Shown: positions 43,452 through 52,956, counted from the first letter of the stretch. The stretch: 64,000 bases of DNA from Gemmobacter lutimaris (GCF_003570715.1 NZ_QXXQ01000005.1:62001-126000), one strand, 5' to 3'. Numbers and translations are program-made. The notes: generated by a model not told the origin, from the letters alone.

Positions 43452-44441
43452 TCAGCCGTAAAGCGCCCGCCAGCAAGGTTGCAGATCGCCCGGTTCGGGC
43501 CGGGCCGCATGGATGCCGCGCGCGATGGCGCGGGCGAGACAGCAGGCGGCGGCATGACCGATCTGATAGAGGTCACGCAGGGGTTCGGCCATGTCGCGGG
43601 TGCCGGTGGCGGCGGCAAAGACCAGATCGCCGTCCAGCAGCGTATGCGAGGGCACCAGCGCGCGGGCCATGCCGTCATGCGCGGCAACGGCCATGCGTTG
43701 CGCCTCGGCCTGGGTCAGCCGTGCGTCGGTGGCGACGATGGCGATGGTGGTGGCCTCGCCCTGCCGTTTCATCGGTAGCGGATCATCGGGCGCCGGAAAG
43801 CTGGAGGGCAGGCCAAGGCCGCCGAATTCGGCGTCTATTTCCCACGGGGAGGCCCAGAACTGCGGGCCGTCGCCGATCGTGGCCGACCCCAGCGCATTGA
43901 CGGCGACCAGCGCCCCTACGGTGATGCCGGAGTCGAGCACCGCGCTTGCGGTGCCAAGCCCACCCTTCAGTCGGCCGGTCGCTGCGCCATAGCCTGCGCC
44001 GATGGTGCCAAGCGCGACCTCCGGCCCCGCCGCGGCCAGAGCCGCTTGGCCAAGCGCGCCATATGGGTTCTGCGCCCAAGCCTTGTCGCCGCCGTTCAGC
44101 AGGTCGAACAGGATGGCGCCGGGCACGATGGGAACCCGCTGATCGCCGACGGCAAAGCCGCGGCCTATTGCGCGCAGGCCCTCGGCCACGCCCGAGGCCG
44201 CATCCAGACCGAAGGCCGAACCGCCCGAAAGCGTGATCGCATCTACCTGCTGCACCAGCCGGTCGGGGGCGAGAAGGTCGGTCTCGCGCGTGCCGGGCGC
44301 ACCGCCCATCACACTGACGGCCGCGGTGAAGGGCGCGGTGCCCAGCAGCACGGTGGCCCCTGAACGCAGGCGTGCATCCTGTGCGTGGCCGACGTGCAGC
44401 CCTGCCACATCGGTGATCGCATTGCGTGGCCCCTGTCGCAT
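43452..44441 (-). CDS. P1/S58 (NylC/DmpA) family N-terminal nucleophile hydrolase
   Basis: 329 residues. Self-cleaving aminopeptidase/amidase family. ITDVAGLHVGHAQDARLRSG, ATVLLGTAPFTAAVSVMGGA, AITLSGGSAFGLDAASGVA and AQNPYGALGQAALAA are family signatures. Autocleavage in the NylC group occurs before a Thr in an NTTI-like motif; here the corresponding stretch is EATTIAIVATDARLT, with Ala where Asn is usual. Substrate unknown. AAGGAGAAGG precedes ATG 44441. Divergent from creatinase (248 bases). Confidence 0.85.
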   Translation of the reverse strand: MRQGPRNAITDVAGLHVGHAQDARLRSGATVLLGTAPFTAAVSVMGGAPGTRETDLLAPDRLVQQVDAITLSGGSAFGLDAASGVAEGLRAIGRGFAVGDQRVPIVPGAILFDLLNGGDKAWAQNPYGALGQAALAAAGPEVALGTIGAGYGAATGRLKGGLGTASAVLDSGITVGALVAVNALGSATIGDGPQFWASPWEIDAEFGGLGLPSSFPAPDDPLPMKRQGEATTIAIVATDARLTQAEAQRMAVAAHDGMARALVPSHTLLDGDLVFAAATGTRDMAEPLRDLYQIGHAAACCLARAIARGIHAARPEPGDLQPCWRALYG

Positions 44442-44689
44442 CGCCTTCTCCTTGCCTCTCGGCGCAGATTTGCCCGCTTTGTCGCGGCGGACAAGTCGAA
44501 AGCCGGGCCATGCAGGCGCTCTTGCGGGGCGAGCCGGTTTCGGGCATGATGTTCGCCGAGCCGTGGCGATGGCGTCGCCGCAGGGGCCGATGGCCCCGCC
44601 GCTTGCAGGGCAACCTGCCTCAGTCCTGTACGCCGGGACCTTTCGGGGTCTCGCCGCACATATGCCGGACCCCATGAATGAGGTCTGAC

Positions 44690-45895
44690 ATGACGGAACG
44701 TCCGCAAATGTATCGCTTCCACCAAGGGGACCGCGTGCTTCCCTTTGCCGCGTCGGAATATGACGCGCGGCTGGCGGGGCTGCGCCGGATCATGCAAGCC
44801 GAGGGGGTGGACGCCTGTGTCTTCACCTCTATGCACAATATCGCCTATTACTCGGGTTTCCTGTATTGTTCGTTCGGGCGCCCCTATGGGCTGGTGGTCA
44901 CCGCTGCCGAAAGTGTGACGATCAGCGCGGGCATTGATGCAGGCCAACCCTGGCGGCGCTGCCATGGCGACAACATCACCTATACCGACTGGCAGCGCGA
45001 CAATTACTGGCGCGCGATCCTGTCGGTTTCTGGGCCGGGCCGTGTGATCGGCTATGAGGGCGATCACCTGACGCTGATGCAATCCGAAAAGCTCCGGTCC
45101 TTCCTGTCGCCGTCGAAGCTGGTGGACATCGCCCCCGCCACCATGCGCCAGCGCCTGATGAAATCGGCGGCGGAGCTGGAGATCATCCGCAATGGCGCCG
45201 CCGTGGCGGATGTGGGTGGCTTTGCCATCCGCGACGCAGTGAAGGAAGGCGCGCGCGAGATCGACGTGGCCATGGCGGGCCGCGACGCGATGGAGCTGGA
45301 AATCGCCCGCCGCTTCCCCGAGGCCGAGTATCGTGACACATGGGTCTGGTTCCAGTCAGGTATCAATACCGACGGCGCGCATAACCCGGTGACGGCGCGG
45401 CAGTTGCGGCGGGGGGACATCCTGAGCCTGAACACCTTCCCCATGATCTCGGGCTATTACACCGCGCTGGAACGCACGATGTTCGTGGGCGAGGTGGATG
45501 CCGCCAGCCTGAAGATCTGGGAGGCGAATGTGGCCGCCCATGAATATGGCATGAGCCTGCTGAAGCCCGGCGCTTCCTGCGCCGAGGTGACGGCGAAGAT
45601 CAACGCCTTCTTCGAGGAACGCCAGCTTCTGCAATACCGGACCTTCGGCTATGGCCACAGCTTCGGCGTGCTGTCGCATTACTATGGCCGCGAGGCGGGG
45701 CTGGAACTGCGCGAGGATATCGACACGGTTCTGGAACCGGGCATGGTCATCAGCATGGAGCCGATGCTGACGATCCCCGAGGGCCAACCCGGTGCCGGTG
45801 GCTACCGCGAGCATGACATCCTGATCATTACCGAGGATGGCAACGAGGATATCACCAAATACCCCTATGGACCGGGGTTCAACGTCGTCGGCTGA
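44690..45895 (+). CDS. Creatinase (creatine amidinohydrolase)
   Basis: 401 residues. Cleaves creatine to sarcosine and urea. It follows the Pseudomonas putida creatinase pattern along its length: HNIAYYSGFLYCSFGRPYGL, GDNITYTDWQRDNYWRAI, WVWFQSGINTDGAHNPVT with His231 matching the catalytic His232, and GYGHSFGVLSHYYGREAGLE through GYREHDILIITE. It has the M24 fold but is metal-independent. GAGG lies 6 bases before ATG 44690; an ATG at 44678 is also in frame. No creatininase or sarcosine oxidase is nearby, so the full pathway is not visible. Confidence 0.92.
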   Translation: MTERPQMYRFHQGDRVLPFAASEYDARLAGLRRIMQAEGVDACVFTSMHNIAYYSGFLYCSFGRPYGLVVTAAESVTISAGIDAGQPWRRCHGDNITYTDWQRDNYWRAILSVSGPGRVIGYEGDHLTLMQSEKLRSFLSPSKLVDIAPATMRQRLMKSAAELEIIRNGAAVADVGGFAIRDAVKEGAREIDVAMAGRDAMELEIARRFPEAEYRDTWVWFQSGINTDGAHNPVTARQLRRGDILSLNTFPMISGYYTALERTMFVGEVDAASLKIWEANVAAHEYGMSLLKPGASCAEVTAKINAFFEERQLLQYRTFGYGHSFGVLSHYYGREAGLELREDIDTVLEPGMVISMEPMLTIPEGQPGAGGYREHDILIITEDGNEDITKYPYGPGFNVVG

Positions 45896-45915
45896 GGCAA
45901 ACGCCCACAGCAGGG

Positions 45916-45941
45916 GGGCAGCGCGGTGGCGCTGCCCTTTT
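45916..45941 (+). terminator. Rho-independent terminator after creatinase
   Basis: GGGCAGCGC (45916-45924), loop GGTG, GCGCTGCCC (45929-45937), then TTTT (45938-45941): a textbook terminator 20 bases after the stop, between convergent genes. Confidence 0.85.
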
Positions 45942-45946
45942 GCCAT

Positions 45947-46807
45947 TCAGCGCAGCAGCAGGACGGGCACCTTGCAGGCGCGGATCAGCGCGGTGGTGGT
46001 AGATCCGATGATCAGCGCACGGATGCGCGAATGGCCATAGGCACCCATGATCAGCATATCGAAGCCATCGGTCTCGATCATCCCGGCAAGGGCGGTTTCG
46101 GGATGCGCGCTATCGGGCAGCAGCGCGGTTTCCGTGGCGATGCCGACACCGGCAAGACGGAGCTGTGCCTCTGCCAGCCAGCCGCGTGTCTCGGCGGTAT
46201 CGGTGCCGACCGTGACCAGACGCACCGAGACATCCCGGAACAGCGGGCTTTGCGCCACATGCTCCACTGCCTTGCGTGCCGACGTGCCACCGTCATGGGC
46301 CAGAAGGGCGCGGCGGATCGGGCGGAAGGCGCGCGAGGCTACCAGCACAGGCCGGTGGCTGGCGCGCAGGACGCGTTCAAGGTTCGAGCCCAGATGGCCA
46401 CTGGCAAAATCGGCAGCGGCGCCGCGCTTGCCGATCGTAATGGCGGCTGCGCCGCGCTCCGCCTCGGCCACCGCCTCCAGCAGGTCACCGTGGCGCAGGC
46501 GGGTGGCCGTCTCGGCTACGCCCGCCGCTGCAATCCGCTGACGCGAATCTTCCAGCAGCACGCGACCCTGTTCCGTCATCAGCCGCGCGCGCTGGGCATC
46601 CAGTGCGGCGAGTTCCTCCAGCAAGGCGGTGCGGGCCCCCAGTGCGATGGCACCGGACAGATCCTGTTGCCCCTCGGCCTCGCGGCGGCCCAGCACATGC
46701 AGAAGCTCCACCCCTGCGCCGGAGCCTTTGGCCATCCATGCAGCATGGTCGCAGACCGAGGCCGCATAGCCCGAGCCATCCACCAGCGCGATGATCCGTT
46801 CCGTCAT
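45947..46807 (-). CDS. Universal stress protein, tandem UspA domains
   Basis: 286 residues. Two UspA domains. The first starts MTERIIALVDGSGYAASVCD (~1-145); the second (ALLAHDGGTSARKAVEHVA onwards) ends with the ATP-binding G-x2-G-x9-G(S/T) motif MGAYGHSRIRALIIGSTTTALI, so at least the second may bind ATP. AGGAG precedes ATG 46807. Its start is 14 bases after the SulP stop, so it is cotranscribed; a SulP-Usp pairing suggests stress-linked anion transport. Confidence 0.88.
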   Translation of the reverse strand: MTERIIALVDGSGYAASVCDHAAWMAKGSGAGVELLHVLGRREAEGQQDLSGAIALGARTALLEELAALDAQRARLMTEQGRVLLEDSRQRIAAAGVAETATRLRHGDLLEAVAEAERGAAAITIGKRGAAADFASGHLGSNLERVLRASHRPVLVASRAFRPIRRALLAHDGGTSARKAVEHVAQSPLFRDVSVRLVTVGTDTAETRGWLAEAQLRLAGVGIATETALLPDSAHPETALAGMIETDGFDMLIMGAYGHSRIRALIIGSTTTALIRACKVPVLLLR

Positions 46808-46821
46808 GGGTTTCTCCTCCC

Positions 46822-48312
46822 TCAATGCGCCATCAGCTTGTCCATGCCGCCCGGCTTGTCATGCAGGGCCAGCCGGTCAACGATGGTTTCGGATGCGGCA
46901 TTCATACCGGTGATTTCGACCTCGGCGCCCTCGCGGCGGAACTTCAGCACCGCCATATCCAGCGCCTGAACCGACGAGATGTCCCAGATATGGGCGGCTG
47001 ACACGTCGATCACCACGCGGTCCAGTGCTTCGCGGAAGTCGAAGGCTGCCATGAAATCCTCGACCGAACCATAGAACAACTGCCCCTCGACGCGGTAGGT
47101 GCGGCTGCGGCCATCGGGGCTCGCCTCAGACGTGATGCGGAAAAGCTGCGCGATCTTGGCGGCGAAGAAGATACCCGAAAGCAGCACGCCGACCAGCACG
47201 CCGATGGCGAGGTTATGGCTCCAGACCACCACGGCCACGGTGGCCAGCATCACCACCGAAGACGACCGGGGATGCGTGCGCAGCGCCTTGATGGACGACC
47301 ACGAGAAGGTGCCGACCGAAACCATGATCATGATGGCGACCAGCGCAGCCATGGGAATCTGGCTGACCCATGGCCCCAGCACCACGCAGAAGATCAGCAG
47401 CATCACCCCGGCGAAACCACAGCTCAGCCGCCCGCGGCCGCCGGATTTCACGTTGATCATGCTTTGCCCGATCATGGCGCAGCCCGCCATGCCGCCGATG
47501 AAGCCGGTGCAGGCATTGGCAAGACCCTGCCCGATGCACTCCTGATTGCGATCCGAGCGGGTGTCGGTCAGTTCGTCCACAAGGTTCTGCGTCATCAGGC
47601 TTTCCAGCAGGCCCACCACGGCCACGGCCAAGGCATAGGGAAAGATGATGCGCAGGGTTTCAAGGTTCAGCGGCACGTCGGGCAGCAGGAACACCGGCAG
47701 CGTATCGGGCAGCGCGCCCATGTCGCCCACGGTCCGCACCTCCAGCCCCAGGCCAAGGGTCACAGCCGTCAGCACCACAATCGCCACCAGAGGCGACGGC
47801 ACGGCGCGGGTGAGGCGCGGGAACAGATAGATGATGGCAAGGGCAGCGGCCAGCAGCACAAAGGTCAAAGGCGGCACGCGGCGCGGGTCCAGTTCGGGCA
47901 ATTGCGCCAGAAAGATCAGGATGGCCAGCGCGTTCACGAAACCCGTCATCACGGATTTCGACACATAGCGCATGACGAAGCCCAGACGCATCAGCCCCAT
48001 GCCGATTTGCAGAAGGCCCGCCAGAACCGTGGCCGCCAGCAGGTATTGCAGCCCGTGGTCCTTCACCAGTGTCACCATCAACACGGCGGTTGCGGCGGTT
48101 GCGGCGGAAATCATGCCGGGCCGCCCGCCCGCGATGGCGGTGATGACGGCAATCGAGAAGCTGGCGTAAAGCCCGACCTTCGGGTCCACGCCTGCGATGA
48201 TGGAAAAGGCGATGGCCTCGGGGATCAGCGCCAGCGCGACGACAAGGCCCGACAGAAGGTCGCGCCGAATATTGCCGAGCCACTGGTCGCGGTAGGTATC
48301 GAAAGAAAACAT
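46822..48312 (-). CDS. SulP family inorganic anion transporter
   Basis: 496 residues. SLC26/Sul[61 protein letters not shown] and [20 protein letters not shown] in the gate domain; a C-terminal STAS domain ([20 protein letters not shown], then [10 protein letters not shown], residues ~395-490). Likely a sulfate or bicarbonate carrier; BicA-like Na+/HCO3- symport is possible. It heads the operon with the universal stress protein. Confidence 0.92.
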   Translation of the reverse strand: MFSFDTYRDQWLGNIRRDLLSGLVVALALIPEAIAFSIIAGVDPKVGLYASFSIAVITAIAGGRPGMISAATAATAVLMVTLVKDHGLQYLLAATVLAGLLQIGMGLMRLGFVMRYVSKSVMTGFVNALAILIFLAQLPELDPRRVPPLTFVLLAAALAIIYLFPRLTRAVPSPLVAIVVLTAVTLGLGLEVRTVGDMGALPDTLPVFLLPDVPLNLETLRIIFPYALAVAVVGLLESLMTQNLVDELTDTRSDRNQECIGQGLANACTGFIGGMAGCAMIGQSMINVKSGGRGRLSCGFAGVMLLIFCVVLGPWVSQIPMAALVAIMIMVSVGTFSWSSIKALRTHPRSSSVVMLATVAVVVWSHNLAIGVLVGVLLSGIFFAAKIAQLFRITSEASPDGRSRTYRVEGQLFYGSVEDFMAAFDFREALDRVVIDVSAAHIWDISSVQALDMAVLKFRREGAEVEITGMNAASETIVDRLALHDKPGGMDKLMAH

Positions 48313-48480
48313 GGCAAATCCGTTCCCGGCTGTGCGGCTGCATCGGGCCGCACATCTGTTCGCATCCGGGTTTGTTCAGGTTGTCCGGCGGATCGGCGGC
48401 CGGAAGAGCCACTCGGGGCTTGCACCCAAGTCCATGGTGATGATGGGGGTCTGATACGCAGCCCCGGCCCTTATGGCAAG

Positions 48481-48511
48481 CCGGAGCGGCGCCCTGAAAG
48501 CGCCGCCCCGG
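48481..48511 (-). terminator. Hairpin after the first L,D-transpeptidase
   Basis: A 12-pair stem with one mismatch: CCGG-A-GCGGCGC (48481-48492), loop CCTGAAA, GCGCCGC-C-CCGG (48500-48511). It lies 8 bases after the stop of the 48520-49215 gene on the minus strand. No T-run. The rest of the 48313-48480 gap, upstream of sulP, shows a weak TGCGGC/GCCGCA palindrome and no ORF. Confidence 0.5.
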
Positions 48512-48519
48512 CGATTTCC

Positions 48520-49215
48520 TCAGTAGATGCCCAAAAGTTCGGCGGGCATTTCGGCATGCAGGACACGGACCGTGGCGCCATGGGGCGCACGGTCGTAAAG
48601 GTCGATGACATCCTGATCCAGCAGACGGATGCAGCCGGAAGACACCGCCTTGCCAAGGTATTTCGGCTCGCAGGCGCCATGGATGCGGTAAAGTGTGTCC
48701 ACCCCGTTCTGGAACAGGTAGAGCGCGCGGGCCCCCAGAGGATTGTCCGGTCCGGGCGGCATGCCGCCATTGGCCACGGAATAGGGCTCCAGCTCCGGTC
48801 TGCGGGCGATCATCGCGGCGGGGGGTTTCCAGACCGGCCATTTGCGGCCGAACTGCAAGCGGGCATTTCCCGACCATGCGAATGCCGCGGCGCCGGTGCC
48901 CGCGCCATAGCGCAGGGCGCTTTCCGGGGATTCGACCAGATAGAGGAAGCCCGCCGAGGGGTTGATGACGATGGTGCCCGGCTTGTCACCGGGGAAGGGA
49001 TTGGCGACGGTCTGGCGCCAGAGTTCGGGCGGGACGATGCCCTCCGGCACGGCGGGCACCGGAAAGGGCTCGTCGGTGATTGCGCCATAGCGGGCGGGCA
49101 ACGGCGGCCAGTCGGGCTTTTCCGGCTCGGGTGGCGGTGGGGCGACGGCGGGTTTGACGCAGGCGGACAAGGTGGCCGCCGCGCCGGCGGCGGTAAACAG
49201 ACGTCGTGTAAGCAT
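48520..49215 (-). CDS. L,D-transpeptidase (YkuD) lipoprotein
   Basis: 231 residues. Forms 3-3 cross-links in peptidoglycan or attaches lipoprotein. N-terminus MLTRRLFTAAGAAATLSACV has a lipobox (LSAC) with an RR-like Tat-ish pair. The YkuD domain ends with the catalytic YRIHGACEPKYLGKAVSSGC (His, then Ser-x-Gly-Cys with IRLLDQD after it). IDLYDRAPHGATVRVLHAE closes it. Faces away from the phytase-like gene; paralogous to the gene at 52087. Confidence 0.92.
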   Translation of the reverse strand: MLTRRLFTAAGAAATLSACVKPAVAPPPPEPEKPDWPPLPARYGAITDEPFPVPAVPEGIVPPELWRQTVANPFPGDKPGTIVINPSAGFLYLVESPESALRYGAGTGAAAFAWSGNARLQFGRKWPVWKPPAAMIARRPELEPYSVANGGMPPGPDNPLGARALYLFQNGVDTLYRIHGACEPKYLGKAVSSGCIRLLDQDVIDLYDRAPHGATVRVLHAEMPAELLGIY

Positions 49216-49291
49216 GGCGAGATGATCCTTGGCAGGCTGAAACGGGCCCTTGCAGGCTGAAACGAAGGCGCCTCTGGCGCGGTCAGGCGTT

Positions 49292-49624
49292 TCAGCAGGA
49301 TCTGGGCGGCCGTACCGGCGGGCGGGGCAGGGGATTGTTGTGCCAGCCCGCGCGCGCGGCCGCTGTGGCGCTTTGCCGTTTTACGGCTGCAAGCCCGGTT
49401 TCGGGCGGGGGCGGCGCCAGATCGGTGCCGCAGGGCGATCCCGGCAGGGTGGCCGTGCGGCAGGTGTGGCGGGGCCGCTCGAGTCCCGGCTGCATCGGGG
49501 CGGCGGCTGCGGCAGGGCCGTGGCCATGCAGATGCGCCCAGGATCCGCCCACACCGGCATAGGCCCCCCAGGGCAGGACCATGAGAACCATCAACATCAG
49601 GAAAAGGGCACGCAACGCGGACAT
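49292..49624 (-). CDS. Small secreted protein, hypothetical
   Basis: 110 residues. Signal peptide MSALRALFLMLMVLMVLPWG with AYA, then a His/Pro/Ala-rich low-complexity mature part. CRTATLPGSPCGTDLAPPPP has two Cys. I recall similar 'CRTATLPGSPCGPD' stretches in Rhodobacteraceae small proteins but no function. It starts 156 bases from the phytase-like ATG on the other strand. Confidence 0.55.
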   Translation of the reverse strand: MSALRALFLMLMVLMVLPWGAYAGVGGSWAHLHGHGPAAAAAPMQPGLERPRHTCRTATLPGSPCGTDLAPPPPETGLAAVKRQSATAAARAGWHNNPLPRPPVRPPRSC

Positions 49625-49708
49625 GGCAGACAGCTAGCAATGTGGCCCGCGTCTGTCGATGCACCCCTGAACACATCGGCGCGAGCGGCGGGCGGCGATT
49701 TCGTCAAA

Positions 49709-49726
49709 CCGTCATGTCGTCGTCAC
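49709..49726 (+). promoter_or_regulatory. Candidate Pho box
   Basis: CCGTCAT (49709-49715)-GTCG-TCGTCAC (49720-49726): two direct 7-mers 11 bases apart, the geometry of the PhoB box (CTGTCAT-N4-CTGTCAC). It is 55 bases before the phytase-like ATG at the position of a PhoB-activated -35. Two of the CTG bases differ, so it is a weak match. Confidence 0.45.
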
Positions 49727-49780
49727 GGTCGCGTTACGCGCTGGCCGCATGGCTCGGCCATCATTGATCGAGGATTGCCC

Positions 49781-51937
49781 ATGCGTTTTCTGACCTTCAC
49801 CTCGGCGCTTGCTCTGGTCGCCGCGACCCCGGCCCTGTCCGAGCCCGTGTTCAACCGTATCGCCAGCTTTGCCACCCCGCAGAACATGGCGGAAGGCGAG
49901 GATCACGCCCGTCCGACCAGCGCGGAAATCATCACCGCGACCGAAGACGGCATGATGCTGGTCTATTCTGACAGCCCGCTGGGGGTGATCGGTCTGGTGG
50001 ATATCGCCGACCCGAAGGCCCCGAAGCCCATGGGCAATATCGACATGGGTGGCGAGCCGACCACGGCGCAGGTGATCGGCGGCATGGCCTTCGTCGGCGT
50101 GAATACCTCGGAAAGCTATGTCGCGCCCTCGGGCAAGCTGGTTTCTGTCGATCTGGCCTCGAAATCGGTGGTGGCCGAATGCGATCTGGGCGGCCAGCCG
50201 GATTCGGTGGCGCGCGCCAAGGATGGCAGCTTCATCGCCGTGGCGATCGAGAACGAGCGTGACGAGGAACTGAATGACGGTGACCTGCCGCAGATGCCCG
50301 CGGGTTATGTGGTCAAGCTGCCGGTGAAGGATGGCGCGGTGGATTGCGCCAATACGCAGAAGATCGACATGACCGGCCTTGCCGAGGTCGCGCCGGAAGA
50401 CCCGGAGCCGGAATTCATCGACGTGAATGCCGCCGGTGACATCGTGGTGACCCTGCAAGAGAACAACCACATCGTCGTCATCGGTGCCGATGGCAAGGTG
50501 GCCAGCCACTTCAGCGCCGGAACGGTCGATCTGGCGGGCATCGACACCAAGAAGGACGGCAAGCTGGATTTCACCGGCAAGAAAGACGGCGTTCTGCGGG
50601 AACCCGACGGGGTGAAATGGCTGGATAACGACCACCTGATCACCGCCAACGAAGGTGACTGGAAGGGCGGTTCGCGCGGCTGGACGATCTGGAACCGCGA
50701 TGGCTCGGTCGTTTACGAGGACGGCGCGCGGTTTGAACAGGCGATTGCTGCCATCGGCCATTACCCCGAGCACCGCAACAAGAAGGGTGTCGAGACGGAA
50801 TCGGTGGAGATCGCCAGCTTCGACGGCACGCCCATGGCCTTCGTCGTGTCGGAACGCGCTTCCGTCGTCGGCGTCTATGACCTGACCGACCCGGCCGCGC
50901 CGGTGCTAAAGCAGCTTCTCCCCTCGGGGATCAGCCCGGAAGGCGCTGTTGCGATCCCCTCGCGCAACCTGTTCGTCACCGCGAATGAGGTCGATCTGGT
51001 CGAGGACGGCGGCGTGCGCGCCCATGTCATGATCTACGAACGCGCCGAGGGCATGCCTGCCTATCCGACGCTGACGGCCGAGGGCACCGGCATTGGCTGG
51101 GGTGCGCTGTCGGCGCTGGCCGCCGATCCGGCGACGCCGGGCAAGCTTTATGCGGTGTCCGACAGCGTCTATCGCGCAGCGCCCACCATCTACACCATCG
51201 ACGCGACGCAAACCCCGGCCCGCATCACCGGCGCCGTGGTGGTGACGCGCGACGGCGATCCGGCGCAGAAGCTGGATCTGGAAGGTATTGCCACCGATGG
51301 CGAGGGCGGCTTCTGGCTGGCCTCGGAAGGGCGCGCCGACAAGCTGGTGCCGCATGCGATCTACCACGTCGACGCCGAAGGCGCGATCGACAAGGAAATC
51401 GCGCTGCCGGACGAGTTGCTGGCGCAACAGACCCGTTTCGGCGCCGAAGGCATCGCCGTGCAGGGTGACCGGCTGTGGCTGGCCATGCAGCGCGAATGGG
51501 GGGACGATCCGAAGGGCATGGTCAAGCTGCTGGCCTATGACATGAAGGAAAAGACCTGGGGCGCCGTGCACTATCCGCTGGAGACCCCGGCCAAAGGCCG
51601 CTGGATGGGTCTTTCGGAAATCCAGATCGACGGCGACTGGGCCTATTTCATCGAACGTGACAACGGCACGGGCGATGCCGCACAGGTGAAGCACCTGACC
51701 CGTGTGCCGCTGGCGCAACTGCAACCCGCCCCGCTGGACGGTGAACTGCCGGTTGTCACCAAGGAAGTGGTGCGCGACCTCAAGCCCGATCTGGCCCGCT
51801 GGAATGGCTACACCGCCGAAAAGGTCGAGGGCTTCGCCATCGACGCGGCCGGCAATGGCTGGCTGGTGACCGACAATGACGGCGTGGACGACAGCTCGGG
51901 CGAAACCTTCCTGTGGTCTGTCGGCGCAATGCGCTGA
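49781..51937 (+). CDS. Secreted phytase-like / esterase-like beta-propeller protein
   Basis: 718 residues. Signal peptide MRFLTFTSALALVAATPALS. The first ~370 residues form a beta-propeller/choice-of-anchor-I-like part (PLGVIGLVDIADPKAPKPMG, TSESYVAPSGKLVSVDL); the second half has the esterase-like phytase family pattern (DLEGIATDGEGGFWLASEGR, FGAEGIAVQGDRLWLAMQRE, WMGLSEIQIDGDWAYFIERD, VEGFAIDAAGNGWLVTDNDG). Probably a periplasmic phosphatase or phytase-like enzyme for organic phosphate. A Pho-box-like site precedes it; ATG 49781 opens the signal peptide. Ends in a strong terminator. Confidence 0.85.
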   Translation: MRFLTFTSALALVAATPALSEPVFNRIASFATPQNMAEGEDHARPTSAEIITATEDGMMLVYSDSPLGVIGLVDIADPKAPKPMGNIDMGGEPTTAQVIGGMAFVGVNTSESYVAPSGKLVSVDLASKSVVAECDLGGQPDSVARAKDGSFIAVAIENERDEELNDGDLPQMPAGYVVKLPVKDGAVDCANTQKIDMTGLAEVAPEDPEPEFIDVNAAGDIVVTLQENNHIVVIGADGKVASHFSAGTVDLAGIDTKKDGKLDFTGKKDGVLREPDGVKWLDNDHLITANEGDWKGGSRGWTIWNRDGSVVYEDGARFEQAIAAIGHYPEHRNKKGVETESVEIASFDGTPMAFVVSERASVVGVYDLTDPAAPVLKQLLPSGISPEGAVAIPSRNLFVTANEVDLVEDGGVRAHVMIYERAEGMPAYPTLTAEGTGIGWGALSALAADPATPGKLYAVSDSVYRAAPTIYTIDATQTPARITGAVVVTRDGDPAQKLDLEGIATDGEGGFWLASEGRADKLVPHAIYHVDAEGAIDKEIALPDELLAQQTRFGAEGIAVQGDRLWLAMQREWGDDPKGMVKLLAYDMKEKTWGAVHYPLETPAKGRWMGLSEIQIDGDWAYFIERDNGTGDAAQVKHLTRVPLAQLQPAPLDGELPVVTKEVVRDLKPDLARWNGYTAEKVEGFAIDAAGNGWLVTDNDGVDDSSGETFLWSVGAMR

Positions 51938-51962
51938 TCGCGCAACAATCCGGATGACTTTG

Positions 51963-51993
51963 CCCCCGGCTCGACGGCCGGGGGTATTCTTTT
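51963..51993 (+). terminator. Rho-independent terminator after the phytase-like gene
   Basis: CCCCCGGC (51963-51970), loop TCGACG, GCCGGGGG (51977-51984), then TATTCTTTT: a strong terminator 25 bases after the stop. Confidence 0.85.
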
Positions 51994-52086
51994 ACGGCCG
52001 AACAGTTTTGAGGGCTTGACCTGAGGCGCGTGCTCGGTGCTGATCCGAAAGATCGCACCCGAAAAGAATCTCTGCCGAAAGATAGT

Positions 52087-52920
52087 ATGCGAATCGTTCC
52101 CAGCCTCCGCTCCCGTCTCATCGCCCTGATCATGCTGCCGCTGCTGGCCGCCTGTGCCGCCCCGGCTGCCCAGAAGGCGCCGCCCCAGGAAGCCCCGCCC
52201 GGATATGGCGAGATGGTGGATGAGGGCATCACCATTCCGGCGGTGAAACCGAACCAGTTCATCGGTTCCCCCCCCCGCGAGGATGTGGCCTATAACGGCC
52301 CCGAGGCGCCGGGAACCATCGTGGTCGATGCTTTCGCCCGCAAGCTGTATCTGGTTGAACAGGGCGGCATGGCGCGGCGCTATTCCATCGCGGTCGGCCG
52401 GGCCGGTCTGGGGTTCCGGGGCAATGCCACGGTGAACCGCAAGCAGAAATGGCCATCCTGGACTCCGACTGCGAACATGATCCGCACCATGCCGGAGTTC
52501 TATGCCGAATATGCGGGCGGTCTGCCGGGTGGGCTGGAAAACCCGCTGGGGTCGAGGGCGCTTTATCTCTACCGCGGCGGGCGGGACACCTATTTCCGCA
52601 TCCACGGCACCATTGATAACCGCTCCATCGGGCGGGCCACCTCGGCGGGCTGCATCCGGCTGTTCAATCAGGACATCATCGACCTGTATGACCGCATTCC
52701 GCTGGGCACCACCGTCAAGTCGCGTTCGCGCGAGGAATCCGAGCGGCTTGAAGGCAAGTTCATGGAAGATGAATGGGGTCTTCTGATTCCCTATGACGCC
52801 AGCCGCCTTGAGGAAATCGCTGCCAAGCGCGCGATTAACGAGAAGAAGCTGGAAGAACAGATCGCCCGCGAGGCCGCAGAGGCCGCAGCCGAACATCAGG
52901 CCGGCACGCTGGGTCAGTAA
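52087..52920 (+). CDS. L,D-transpeptidase (YkuD) lipoprotein with C-terminal helix
   Basis: 277 residues. Second L,D-transpeptidase of the region. Lipobox LAAC (LPLLAACAAP). YkuD domain with the catalytic FRIHGTIDNRSIGRATSAGC (followed by IRLFNQD). About 40 residues beyond the domain form a helix rich in Glu/Lys (EKKLEEQIAREAAEAAAEHQ), absent in the 48520 paralogue. A strong terminator with TTTT follows. Upstream in-frame starts exist back to 52030 but lack a signal sequence. Confidence 0.92.
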   Translation: MRIVPSLRSRLIALIMLPLLAACAAPAAQKAPPQEAPPGYGEMVDEGITIPAVKPNQFIGSPPREDVAYNGPEAPGTIVVDAFARKLYLVEQGGMARRYSIAVGRAGLGFRGNATVNRKQKWPSWTPTANMIRTMPEFYAEYAGGLPGGLENPLGSRALYLYRGGRDTYFRIHGTIDNRSIGRATSAGCIRLFNQDIIDLYDRIPLGTTVKSRSREESERLEGKFMEDEWGLLIPYDASRLEEIAAKRAINEKKLEEQIAREAAEAAAEHQAGTLGQ

Positions 52921-52956
52921 TTTGGGGCCAGCAAGCTGGGCGACACGCATTGGAAC

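Noticed and set aside
49250-49780. N-terminal extension of the phytase-like frame to 895 residues.
   Set aside because: It is antisense to the small secreted protein; ATG 49781 opens a clear signal peptide.
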